The position numbers were made by a program, and so were the translations under genes. This document shows, one piece after another, positions 9,016-18,926 of a stretch of DNA of 64,000 nucleotides; positions within the stretch are counted from its first letter, which is position 1; each line of letters opens with the position of its first letter. The DNA comes from Globisporangium splendens (lineage: Eukaryota; Oomycota; Peronosporomycetes; Pythiales; Pythiaceae). The stretch is taken from positions 1 through 64,000 of the forward strand of contig VFIW01000138.1 of the NCBI GenBank assembly GCA_006386115.1. Direction: 5' to 3'. The notes beneath the pieces are model-generated. The model made no database searches and was not told where the DNA came from. It was given only the letters and a program-made list of their open reading frames with translations.

Positions 9016-12000
9016 AATCTGCCTGCTTCATATGATAAAGGACTTCTTCCATACTCGTCCTTCTCGGTCACAACAGCTCCTCCATTGACCAAAAGCTGCG
9101 CACTTTCCGTTTGGACTGCAACAGGCGCGTACGACAAAAGACTTCTTCCAATCCGGTCGTTCTTGGTCTCGACAGCTCCTCGATCGACCAAAAGTCGCAC
9201 AATATCTGTCTTGCCTGCTTCAGCCGCATGCCACAAAGGACTTCTTCCAAACATGTCCTTCTCGGTCACGTCAGCTCCAAAATCGACCAATAGCCGCACA
9301 ATGTCTGTCTTACCTGCTTCAGCTGCATATGACATAGGACTCCTTCCATCACCATCTTTCTCGGTCACGTCAGCTCCTCGATCGACCAAAATTTGCACAA
9401 TCTCTGTCTTGCCTGATTCAGCTGCATACGACAAAAGACTCCTTCCAAACCGATACTTCTCGCTCACGTCAGCTCCTCCGTCGACCAAAAGCTGCACAAT
9501 CTCAGTTTTGCCTGCTTTAGCAGCATACAACAGGGGACTTTTTCCATACTCGTCCTTCTCGGTCACAACAGCTCCAAATTCGACCAAAAGACGCACAATC
9601 TCTGTCTTGCCTGCTTCAGCCGCATGTGACAAAAGACTTCTTCCATCCCAGTCTTTCTCAGACACGTCAGCTCCAAGATTGACCAAAAGGCGCACAATCC
9701 CTTCCTTGCCTGATTTTGCCACATACGACAAAAGACTTCTTCTAAATCGGTCCTTCAGGGTCAGGTCAGCTCCTCGATCTACCAAAAATTGCACAAACTC
9801 TGTCTCGCCTGCTTCAGCCGCATACGACAATATACTTCTTCCAAACCGGTCCTTCTTGGTCACGTCAGCTTCAAGATCTGCTAAATACTGCACAATCTCT
9901 GACTTGCCAGCTTCAGCCACATACCACAGAGGGCTTCTTCCAAACCGGTCCTTCTCGGTCACGTCAGCTCCTCGACCGACCAATAGCTGCACAGTGTCTG
10001 TCTTGCCTGCTTTAGCCGCATACGACAGAGGACTTCTTCCAAACCTATCCTTCTCGCTCACGACAGCTGCTCTGTTAATTAAAAGTTGCACAATCTCTGT
10101 CTTGCCTCCTTCAGCCGCATACGACAAAGGACTTCTTCCACACTCGTCCTTCTCGGTCACTCCAGCTCCAAGATCGACTAAAAGTTGCAAAATCTCTGTC
10201 TTGCCTGCTTCAGCCGCATGCGACAAAGGACTTCTTCCATTCTTGTCTTTCTCGGTCACGTCAGCTCCTCGATCGACTAAAATTTGTATAGTGTCTGTCT
10301 TGCCTGCTTCAGCCGCATACGACAAAGGATTTCTTCCATACTCGTCCTTCTCGGTCACGTCAGCTCCAAAATCGACCAAAAGTTGCACAATCTCTGTCTT
10401 CCCCATTTTAGCCGCATACGACAAAGGACTTCTTCCATACTCGTCCTTCTCGGTCACGTCAGCTCCAAGATCGACTAAAAGTTGCAAAATCTCTGTCTTG
10501 CCTGCTTTAGCCACATACGATAATGGACTTCTTCCAAATCGGTCTTTCTCGGTAACTTGAGCCCATTGATCAACCAAAAATCGCACAATCTCTGTCTTGC
10601 CAGCTTCAGCCGCATACGACAAAAGACTTTTTCCGTACCAGTCCTTCTCGGTCATGTCAGCTCCTCCATCGACCAAAAGTTGCACAATCTCTTTATTGCC
10701 TGCTTCAGCTGCATACGACAGAGGACTTCTTCTAAACCGGTCATTATTGGTCACGTCAGCTCCTCGACCGATCAAACGTTGCACAATGACTGTGTTGCCT
10801 GCTCCAGCTGCATATGATAAAGGACTTCTTCCATACTCGTCCTTCTCGGTCACGTCAGCTCCAAGATCGACTAAAAATTGCACAATCTCTGTCTTGCTGG
10901 CTTCAGCTGCATACGACAAAGGACTTCTTCCATACTCGTCCTGCTCGATCACGTCAGCTCCAAGCTCAACTAAAAATTGCACAATCTCTGTCTTGCTTGC
11001 TTCAGCCGCATACGACAAAGGACTTCTTCCAAACCGGTCCTTCTCGGTCACGTCAGCCTCAAGATCGACTAAATTCTGCACAATGTCTGTCTTGCCTGCT
11101 TCAGCCGCATACGACAAAGCACTTCTCCCATACTCGTCCTTCTCGGTCACGTCAGCTCCTCCATCGACCAACAGTTGCACAATCTCTGTCTTCCCTACTT
11201 TAGCAGCATAAGATAAAGGACTTCTTCTAAACAGGTACTTCTCGGTCACGTCAGCTCCTCGATCGACCAAAAGCTGCACAATCTCTGTCTTGCCTGCTTT
11301 AGCCGCATACCACAATGGACTTCTTCCATTCTTGTCTTTCTCGGTCATGTCAGCTCCAAGATCGACCAAAATTTGCACAATGTCTCTCTCGCCTGCTTCA
11401 GCCGCATACGACAGAGGACTTCTTCCATACTCATCCTTCTCGGTCACTTCAGCTCCAAGATCGACTAGAAGTTGCAAAATCTTTGTCTCGCCTGATACAG
11501 CCGCATACGACAAAGGACTTCTTCCATACTCATCCTTCTCGGTCACGTCAGCTCCAAGATCGACCAAAAGCTGCACAATCTCTGTCTTGCCTGCTTCAGC
11601 CGCATACCACAAAGCACTTCTTCCATACTCATCCTTCTCGGTCACGTCAGCTCCAAGATCGACCAAAAGTTGCACAATCTCTGTCTTGCCTGCTTCAGCC
11701 GCATACCACAAAGCACTTCTTCCATACTCATCCTTCTCGGTCACGTCAGCTCCAAGATCGACCAAAAGTTGCACAATCTCTGTCTTGCCTGCTTCACCCG
11801 CGTGCGACAACGGATTTCTTCCATATTCGTCCTTCTCGGTCACGTCAGCTCCAAGATCGACCAAAAGCTGCACAATCTCTGTCTTGCCTGCTTCAGCCGC
11901 ACACCACAAAGGACTCCTCCCGTACTCGTCCTTCTCGCTCACGTCAGCTCCTCGATCAACCAAAAGCCGCACAAAGTCTGTCTCGCATGCTTCAGCTGCA

Positions 12001-15000
12001 TACCACAAAGCACTTCTTCCATACTCGTCCTTCTCGGTCACGTCAGCTCCAAAATCGACTAACAGTTGCAAAATCTCTGTCGTGCCAGCTTCAGCCGCAT
12101 ACGACAATGAACTTCTTCCATATTCGTCCTTCTCGGTCACGTCAGCTCCAAAATCAACCAAAAGCTGCACAATCTCTGTCTTGCCTGCTTCAGCCGCATA
12201 CGACAATGGACTTCTTCCAAACGGGTCACTCTCGGAGGCGTCAGCTCCTCGATCAACCAAAAGCTGCACAATCTCTGTCTCGCCTTCTGCAGCTGCATAC
12301 GACAAAAGACTTATTCCATACTCGTCCTTCTCGGTCACGTCAGCTCCAAGATCGACCAAAAGCTGCACAATCTCTGTCTTGCCTGCTTCAGCCGCACACC
12401 ACAAAGGACTCCTCCCGTACTCGTCCTTCTCGCTCACGTCAGCTCCTCGATCAACCAAAAGCCGCACAAAGTCTGTCTCGCATGCTTCAGCTGCATACCA
12501 CAAAGCACTTCTTCCATACTCGTCCTTCTCGGTCACGTCAGCTCCAAAATCGACTAACAGTTGCAAAATCTCTGTCTCGCCTTCTGCAGCTGCATACGAC
12601 AAAAGACTCCTTCCATACTCGTCTTTCTCGCTCACGTCAGCTCCTCGATCGACTAAAATTTGCATAGTGTCTGTCTTGCCTGCTTCAGCTGCATACGACA
12701 AAGGACTCCTTCCATTCTCGTCTTTCTCGGTCACGTCAGCTCCAAGATCGACCAAAAGACACACAATCTCTGTCTTGCCTGCTACAGCCGCATACGACAG
12801 AGGACTTCTTCCATTATTGTCTTTCTCGCTCACGTCAGCTCCTCGATCGACCAAAAGACGCACAATCTCTGTCTCGCCTTCTGCAGCTGCATACGACAAA
12901 AGACTCCTTCCATACTCGTCTTTCTCGCTCACGTCAGCTCCTCGATCGACTAAAATTTGCATAGTGTCTGTCTTGCCTGCTTCAGCTGCATACGACAAAG
13001 GACTCCTTCCATTCTCGTCTTTCTCGGTCACGTCAGCTCCAAGATCGACCAAAAGACACACAATCTCTGTCTTGCCTGCTACAGCCGCATACGACAGAGG
13101 ACTTCTTCCATACTTATCCTTCTCGCTCACGTCAGCTCCAAGATCGACTAGAAGTTGCACAATCTCTGTCTTGCCTGATTCAGCCGCATACGACAGAGGA
13201 CTTCTTCCATTCTTGTCTTTCTCGCTCACGTCAGCTCCTCGATCGATCAAAAGACGCACAATCTCTGTCTCGCCTTCTGCAGCTGCATATGACAAAAGAC
13301 TCCTTCCATAATCGTCCTTCTCGCTCACGTCAGCTCCTCGATCGACTAAAATTTGCATAGTGTCTGTCTTGCCTGCTTCAGCTGCATACGACAGAGGACT
13401 CCTTCCATTCTCGTCCTTCTCGGTCACGTCAGCTCCAAGATCGACCAAAAGACACACAATCTCTGTCTTGCCTGCTTTGGCCGCATACGACAAAGGACTT
13501 CTTCCATACTTATCCTTCTCGGTCACGTCAGCTCCAAGATCGACAAAGAACTGCACAATCTCTGTCTTGCCTTCTTTAATTGCATACGATAAAGGATTAC
13601 TTCTCCACAGGTATTTCTCGATTTTGTCAGCTCCTCGATCGACCAAAAGCTGCACAGTCTCGGCATTGCCTGTTACAGTCGCATACGAGAAAGGACTTCT
13701 TCCATCGCGGTCAGTCTTCGTCGCGTCAGCTCCTCGATCGATCAAAAGCTGCACAATCTCTGCCTCGCCTGTTTTAGCCGCATACAACAAAGGACTTCTT
13801 CCATACTTATCCTTCTCAGTCACGTCAGCATCAAGATCGACTAGAAGTTGCACAATCTCTGTCTTGCCTGATTCAGCTGCATACGACAAAGGACTTCTTC
13901 CATACTCGTCTTTCTCGCTCACGTCAGCTCCTCGATCGATCAAAAGCTGCACAATCTCTGCCTCGCCTGTTTTAGCCGCATACAACAAAGGACTTCTTCC
14001 ATACTTATCCTTCTCAGTCACGTCAGCATCAAGATCGACTAGAAGTTGCACAATCTCTGTCTTGCCTGATTCAGCTGCATACGACAAAGGACTTCTTCCA
14101 TACTCGTCTTTCTCGCTCACGTCAGCTCCAAGATCGACCAAAAGCTGCACAATCTCAGCCTCGCCTGCTTCAGCTGCATACCACAAAGAACTTCTTCCAT
14201 TCTTGTCCTTCTCGCTCACGTCAGCTCCTCGATCAACCAAAAGACGCACAATCTCTGTCTTGCCTGCTTTGGCCGCATACCACAAAGAACTTCTTCCATA
14301 CTCATCCTTCTCGCTCACGTCAGCTCCTCGATCGACTAAATACTGCACAATCTCTGTCTTGCCTGCTTCAGCCGCAAACCACAAAGGACTTATCCCATAC
14401 TCATCCTTCTCGCTCACGTCAGCTCCAAGATCGACTAAAAGACGCACAATCTCTGCCTCGCCAGATACAGCCGCATACGACAGAGGACTTCTTCCATTCT
14501 TGTCTTTCTCGGTCACGTCAGCTCCTCGATCAACCAAAAGTTGCACAATCCCTGTATGGCCTGCAATTGCCGCATACGACAAAGCACTTCTTCCATTCTT
14601 GTCTTTCTCGATCACGTCAGCTCCTCGATCGACCAAAAGACACACAATCTCTGTCTTGCCTGCTTTGGCCGCATACGACAAAGGACTTCTTCCATACTTA
14701 TCCTTCTCGGTCACGTCAGCTCCAAGATCGACAAAGAACTGCACAATCTCTGTCTTGCCTTCTTTAATTGCATACGATAAAGGATTACTTCTCCACAGGT
14801 ATTTCTCGATTTTGTCAGCTCCTCGATCGACCAAAAGCTGCACAGTCTCGGCATTGCCTGTTACAGTCGCATACGAGAAAGGACTTCTTCCATCGCGGTC
14901 AGTCTTCGTCGCGTCAGCTCCTCGATCGATCAAAAGCTGCACAATCTCTGCCTCGCCTGTTTTAGCCGCATACAACAAAGGACTTATTCCATACTCGTCC

Positions 15001-15230
15001 TTCTCGGTCACGTCAGCTCCTCGATCAACCAAAAGCTGCACAATCTCTGTCTTGCCTGCTTCAGCTGCATACGACAAAAGACTTCTTCCATTCTCGTCCT
15101 TCTCGGTCACGCCAGCTCCATCATTGATCAAAAGCCGCACAATCTCTGCATTCCCGCGTTCCACAGCATGCGAAAGTGCAGTCCGTCCGTCAACCTTGTC
15201 ATCCACGCTAGCCCTGCTGTCAGCCAGAAG
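7600..15230. repeat. 99-bp tandem coding repeat (ankyrin units)
   Basis: The unit is 99 bp, equal to 33 codons, and recurs about 75 to 80 times without spacers. Recurrent words on the plus strand are GTCACGTCAGCTCC, AATCTCTGTCTTGCCTGC and GACAAAGGACTTCTTCCATAC. Spacings between identical sub-blocks are multiples of 99 (198, 297, 693, 1188). The exception is 8697 to 9068, which is 371 instead of 396, the net 25-base loss that shifts the frame. Confidence 0.9.
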
Positions 15231-15329
15231 TGTCTGAACACCTTCCACGTCCCCACGGCTCACCGCATCTACCAGCGCTCTGAGGTCGTCTTGAACGCGC
15301 TTCGACATCGTGGTGCTGTCGTTGCTCAA
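8991..15329 (-). CDS. Giant ankyrin-repeat protein, N-terminal part of an ankyrin-kinase gene
   Basis: An uninterrupted frame of 2112 residues starts at ATG 15329 (MSNDSTTMSKRVQDDLRALVD) and is made almost wholly of 33-residue ankyrin repeats. The recurring core is GRSPLSYAAEAGKTEIVQLL followed by VDRGADVTEKDEY. About 63 repeats lie in this frame, and about 80 when the downstream frame is included. Repeats are so uniform that many differ by only one to three residues. There is no signal peptide or membrane segment, so a cytosolic scaffold is likely. The frame ends in FWSIEELT after a short deletion near 9020 throws it out of register. Ankyrin arrays bind proteins; the ligand cannot be inferred. 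Splicing to the kinase exons is supported by phase and canonical sites, but transcripts would have to confirm it. Confidence 0.85.
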   Translation of the reverse strand: MSNDSTTMSKRVQDDLRALVDAVSRGDVEGVQTLLADSRASVDDKVDGRTALSHAVERGNAEIVRLLINDGAGVTEKDENGRSLLSYAAEAGKTEIVQLLVDRGADVTEKDEYGISPLLYAAKTGEAEIVQLLIDRGADATKTDRDGRSPFSYATVTGNAETVQLLVDRGADKIEKYLWRSNPLSYAIKEGKTEIVQFFVDLGADVTEKDKYGRSPLSYAAKAGKTEIVCLLVDRGADVIEKDKNGRSALSYAAIAGHTGIVQLLVDRGADVTEKDKNGRSPLSYAAVSGEAEIVRLLVDLGADVSEKDEYGISPLWFAAEAGKTEIVQYLVDRGADVSEKDEYGRSSLWYAAKAGKTEIVRLLVDRGADVSEKDKNGRSSLWYAAEAGEAEIVQLLVDLGADVSEKDEYGRSPLSYAAESGKTEIVQLLVDLDADVTEKDKYGRSPLLYAAKTGEAEIVQLLIDRGADVSEKDEYGRSPLSYAAESGKTEIVQLLVDLDADVTEKDKYGRSPLLYAAKTGEAEIVQLLIDRGADATKTDRDGRSPFSYATVTGNAETVQLLVDRGADKIEKYLWRSNPLSYAIKEGKTEIVQFFVDLGADVTEKDKYGRSPLSYAAKAGKTEIVCLLVDLGADVTEKDENGRSPLSYAAEAGKTDTMQILVDRGADVSEKDDYGRSLLSYAAAEGETEIVRLLIDRGADVSEKDKNGRSPLSYAAESGKTEIVQLLVDLGADVSEKDKYGRSPLSYAAVAGKTEIVCLLVDLGADVTEKDENGRSPLSYAAEAGKTDTMQILVDRGADVSEKDEYGRSLLSYAAAEGETEIVRLLVDRGADVSEKDNNGRSPLSYAAVAGKTEIVCLLVDLGADVTEKDENGRSPLSYAAEAGKTDTMQILVDRGADVSEKDEYGRSLLSYAAAEGETEILQLLVDFGADVTEKDEYGRSALWYAAEACETDFVRLLVDRGADVSEKDEYGRSPLWCAAEAGKTEIVQLLVDLGADVTEKDEYGISLLSYAAAEGETEIVQLLVDRGADASESDPFGRSPLSYAAEAGKTEIVQLLVDFGADVTEKDEYGRSSLSYAAEAGTTEILQLLVDFGADVTEKDEYGRSALWYAAEACETDFVRLLVDRGADVSEKDEYGRSPLWCAAEAGKTEIVQLLVDLGADVTEKDEYGRNPLSHAGEAGKTEIVQLLVDLGADVTEKDEYGRSALWYAAEAGKTEIVQLLVDLGADVTEKDEYGRSALWYAAEAGKTEIVQLLVDLGADVTEKDEYGRSPLSYAAVSGETKILQLLVDLGAEVTEKDEYGRSPLSYAAEAGERDIVQILVDLGADMTEKDKNGRSPLWYAAKAGKTEIVQLLVDRGADVTEKYLFRRSPLSYAAKVGKTEIVQLLVDGGADVTEKDEYGRSALSYAAEAGKTDIVQNLVDLEADVTEKDRFGRSPLSYAAEASKTEIVQFLVELGADVIEQDEYGRSPLSYAAEASKTEIVQFLVDLGADVTEKDEYGRSPLSYAAGAGNTVIVQRLIGRGADVTNNDRFRRSPLSYAAEAGNKEIVQLLVDGGADMTEKDWYGKSLLSYAAEAGKTEIVRFLVDQWAQVTEKDRFGRSPLSYVAKAGKTEILQLLVDLGADVTEKDEYGRSPLSYAAKMGKTEIVQLLVDFGADVTEKDEYGRNPLSYAAEAGKTDTIQILVDRGADVTEKDKNGRSPLSHAAEAGKTEILQLLVDLGAGVTEKDECGRSPLSYAAEGGKTEIVQLLINRAAVVSEKDRFGRSPLSYAAKAGKTDTVQLLVGRGADVTEKDRFGRSPLWYVAEAGKSEIVQYLADLEADVTKKDRFGRSILSYAAEAGETEFVQFLVDRGADLTLKDRFRRSLLSYVAKSGKEGIVRLLVNLGADVSEKDWDGRSLLSHAAEAGKTEIVRLLVEFGAVVTEKDEYGKSPLLYAAKAGKTEIVQLLVDGGADVSEKYRFGRSLLSYAAESGKTEIVQILVDRGADVTEKDGDGRSPMSYAAEAGKTDIVRLLVDFGADVTEKDMFGRSPLWHAAEAGKTDIVRLLVDRGAVETKNDRIGRSLLSYAPVAVQTESAQLLVNGGAVVTEKDEYGRSPLSYEAGRFWSIEELT
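13545..14968. repeat. Higher-order duplication inside the ankyrin array (12-unit period)
   Basis: A distinctive block around 13545-13780, with the unusual repeats ATKTDRDGRSPFSYATVTG and KIEKYLWRSNPLSYAI, recurs at about 14733-14968. The offset is exactly 1188 bp, or 12 units of 99 bp. Both blocks are nearly identical at the DNA level, including the shared antisense open frames. This points to unequal exchange in multiples of whole repeats. Confidence 0.8.
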
Positions 15330-17879
15330 GCTTTTGTCTCTCTTGGTTGCTCTGAAGAAACCTAATGAAGGCGGAATGCCACCTCAAATGAAGAAGGAAA
15401 TTGGGAAATGAGGTCGACTCTCTCCAACTTGTGTCTTTTCTGCTCCCAAAGTCCCACTCTCTTGTCACAAAAGAAAAAATCACCACAGAGCAGCTGCTAT
15501 TCGCTGTTCCAGTATTTGGCGATATCATTTCGAACAACAAGGCAGAAAGAGATGCGCATTTTCTGTAGAAAGATTTTTTAACTAATGTGCCGAAGCGATG
15601 GCGCCGCCGTCCCCCACATGCTCAAGCCAATCACTGGACATTGTCGTGTTCATTGAAGAACACGAAGCATCGTCGCTTTGTGCTTCTATCAGCTGAAGCG
15701 AACAGTGAATGCAGAGGAGGATGCTGGCAAGTGGAGCTGGCTGTCGATATCGACAGTGGATTGTGTGTGAGTACAGAAGGTGTTGCAGTAAATCCCATTG
15801 TTTTTCTACCAATAGAGGAGTGTTGTAAAATCTAGCATTCCGATTGGACGAAGATGCATTTTTCTGCCAATCGAGCGTGCATAAATGGTTGAAGTAAAGT
15901 ACGTACCACATCATCCAAGTGTGCTGATCCCTGCACTTAGCGACCATGCAAGATTACAGCATGGGTTTTCTGAGGCATCTCTTTCTATTACCAGTTGCAT
16001 ACACACCCATTCTGATCAATCACCAGCGTAATTTTACACAAGTGATCAAGTTTCTCTCACACACAGAAAAAGCATTTCCATTCCATCCTTTTTCCATCAC
16101 CTCCCAGCATTCGCACTCACAACCACACCTTCCCTTTTCCGCACGGATGCGTCACTTGGAGGGATGACGGACGCGTCATTGGATCCTTCGCGAGACACTC
16201 AAATGCGAGCTCCTACTCGCGGTCGGAGGAGCTTTGAATGCGCAACGCTGGCTGTCCCCATGACAGAGGATACGACGACTTGACTGAGTCCGATGGAATT
16301 GTCCACACCGCCCCCACTTGACTACTACAGCTTTTGGTACTTCGTGGTGCGGTGTCGTGGACCGGCAATGATCACCGAGGCAGAATGGCAGAATGCATCC
16401 ACGTCGCTCGCTGTCAAGTACGGTGCGTCATTCGCGAGGATCTCAGGCGCAAGCAGATCATCATGTGATCTGGTGTTACAATGCAGATGCAGTCCCCATT
16501 CAACGTGAGCTGATACACCTGAGGCTTTCATGGCATCGATCGCGGTGTGTCTTTTGCGTTGTCCCATACGTTCACAAATTTGCCATCACGCTGTTGGACT
16601 CTGCAGGTGCATTCGATGTTGTGGCCAATGAGTGATGCTTGTGCCGACGGACTTGATCAAACAGGTTGACATCGTGAAGAACGTGACTGACGGTACGTTC
16701 TGAGCTTGCTCAATACGTCTCAATAAAACGACGAGCGCGCTTGGGCACGACAAAGCCACTGCCCATGTGTTTGCAAGCAGACAGAAAAAGGGTGCGAAGC
16801 TGGCAGCTAAAAAGAAGCGATGCTGACGATGGGTTTGGACCACGCTGCGATCGACGATCGCTCTCGCTTCCAGCGACGCAGCACGGCGAGAACGAAATGG
16901 ACAAACTGGAGACCACGACAGTCCTGGGACCCTCGCGAACTGCGTCTCAAACTCCAAAGTGCACACTCCCGTCGCGAAACTGGCAGACGCAACGTGTCGC
17001 GACCTTGATTGCTCGACGAGGAGAGAGCTACGGTGCAGGCGCTGCAAACCAGCTCGACGTCGAAATCGCACTGAGGATCTCGCGGTTCGCGGACGTGGCG
17101 ATATGAGACAACAACACCCAACGAGCGATTATGAATACAACGCTCAGCAGCACATCAAGCACACCCTCAACGTGCGATCCTAACCACCGCGAGCCTCATC
17201 TACGAGTTCATCACGAGGGTCGGCACCTCGCGGTCACCGAGAGCGCCGATGGGATGAAACTGGCAGAAATCGTCTGTCACTGTGCGAGGCGTGAAAATGA
17301 ACCACTTCGTTGGCGAAAGTAGTTCAAACGAAAACAACCATGGAAATCGAAATGGTGCTGCGGATGTGAAGACCCAAGTAGCAGTGCTGTTGCCCAGAGT
17401 GATTCGTTTCCTGGGTCCGGCGTCGTGATCGAACAGAACTTGTACCTGCTCACGGTCAGGCGCGCGTAGTCGGTCGTTGAGGATAACAGCGGTGTTATCG
17501 TGGTCGAAGGGTCGCCGCAGCACGTGCTCGAGGACTCCTGCATGGTCCAGATGGCGCCAATGCTGGTGACCACACGATCGCATTTTGAGACCTGTTTCCC
17601 AACACGGAAAAACACACATCCACAATGCTCGCTGGAATGACGGCACTAGCATCACCTGTGACCGTCTGATTGACGATGAGAAGCTCGGGCGGCGTAGGTG
17701 ATCGATGTCCAATGGCGACGTCCAACGCGTACGCCGTGGCAGGCGTAGTACACGACGATGGATACTTTCCCCGAAGAACTTGAAGCTTGTGATTTTGCAC
17801 TCCCATCTTGCAGTGTCCCGACTCCTTCTAACCGCGACAACATCAGGGTGACAGCGGCACCTTCCCACGAAGAAAAGCA
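15330..17879. other. No intact gene; degenerate coding-like sequence
   Basis: From 15330 to about 16250 I see only short frames and the likely promoter side of the ankyrin-kinase gene. From about 16300 to 17880 the minus strand shows coding-like composition spread over several frames, with stops and no single continuous frame (for example 17200-17937 and 16586-17121). No family could be recognised. It directly abuts the third BSD copy, so it may be another decayed gene fused by rearrangement. Confidence 0.4.
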
Positions 17880-18926
17880 AATCTGCACCACTCTGTTCTT
17901 GCGCAGCGAGCAGCGACGCTTTGTAGATGTAGTGCATCTAGAACGTCTCGGCATCGATCGCCGATGGCACAAGTTCCGTGAATTTCTCCACAACAACCGC
18001 CGGATAATGCTCTCAGTACTTCTGCCTTCGCCGTCTGCCAGCTTCCTCACTCTGCGTCGCGTCTTCCACTTTGGCAAAAAGTTTCCGCGCCCATCGTGGC
18101 TCCAAGTACGTGTCGGCTCTTCCTTGCACGCCAGCAACCTGGCATCGCCGCGCTGCCAACGCATCGTCATTCACGTGGCCCTCGTCATCAGTCTCCTCAG
18201 TTTCCCCGCTTTTTGCGAGGCGAACCGAGAATTCCATCGGGGTGGGTGCAGCAGGTTTTTACCGACTTGGTCCGCCGATGCCGCAGCTTGGCACCCACTC
18301 CGTCCGCCCTGAATGCGTTATTTCGAACCGACTTCGCTCCAGATTCAGACTGCCAAAGATGTCTCCAACGTGTATCCGCCGATAGACGAGAACAGAGAAT
18401 CGAGCTTGCTGCCACTGGCACTGCGAGCGTTGTCTGCTTCTCCTTCCTGCTGCTCCTGTTTGCTGTCCTCATCATCGTCGTCCTTTGCTGCTGCATTATG
18501 AACGCTGTCTTCTTTCTTGTCCTCGTGCTCCATGTTTTCCTGTCCAGCTGTCGCGTCCTTCTCTCCTTCGTCGTCGTCTGCTCGCTGTCGCAGCGCTTCG
18601 CTCTTCTCTTGAACGGTCTTCCGCACCACCGTCGCGACTTCCGCGGCATCCTGATTTTCTCAGTTTATTAGTGCCAATCACGTGTTGTGAACCTGAAACT
18701 GTAATTTGGTGCGCAACATACCTCTTGGATAATCGCAGTGAACTCCTTCAAATCGGAACTCAACGTCGCCATCGCCTGCGATGACTACACATTCCACAAA
18801 CAAACATCAATGCAATAGGGTGGCAGCATCCACATACGACACCACGCGTCCATATTCATACTCATATGCAAACAAACGTACCTTGTCTTTAATGGACGAC
18901 ACCAGCGAATAGAAATTGTACGACAT
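17880..18926 (-). pseudogene. BSD-domain protein gene, copy 3 (intact 5' exons, broken body)
   Basis: The 5' end is clean. Exon 1 at 18882-18926 encodes MSYNFYSLVSSIKDK, exon 2 at 18722-18775 encodes AMATLSSDLKEFTAIIQE, and exon 3 starts at 18650 with DAAEVATVVRKTV and an acidic region. All four splice sites are canonical and in phase. After about 18350 the frame breaks (SLAV then TGA), further indels follow, and the BSD core has a TAG where copy 1 has the tryptophan codon of FWMHY (17939-17941). Similarity to copy 1 stops near 17880, and the acidic tail is absent. The 5' structure looks like the ancestral gene start that copy 1 has lost. Confidence 0.65.

Noticed and set aside
7600..15230. 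Regularly spaced repeats that could suggest a CRISPR-like or satellite array.
   Set aside because: There are no unique spacers; units are contiguous, 99 bp, in frame and encode ankyrin repeats.
9085..15237. Very long plus-strand open frames (up to about 670 codons) across the ankyrin array, with a 33-residue period such as SAPRSTKSCTISVLPASAA.
   Set aside because: They are the antisense of the 99-bp ankyrin repeat. Because the unit is a multiple of three and lacks stops in that frame, the antisense stays open automatically. The sense strand has the recognisable ankyrin fold.
15599..15700. Plus-strand start MAPPSPTCSSQS resembling the Cdc25 N-terminus MAPPSPIHSKHS.
   Set aside because: Similarity covers only a few residues and then a stop follows. 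It could be another Cdc25 stub facing BSD copy 3, but the evidence is too thin.
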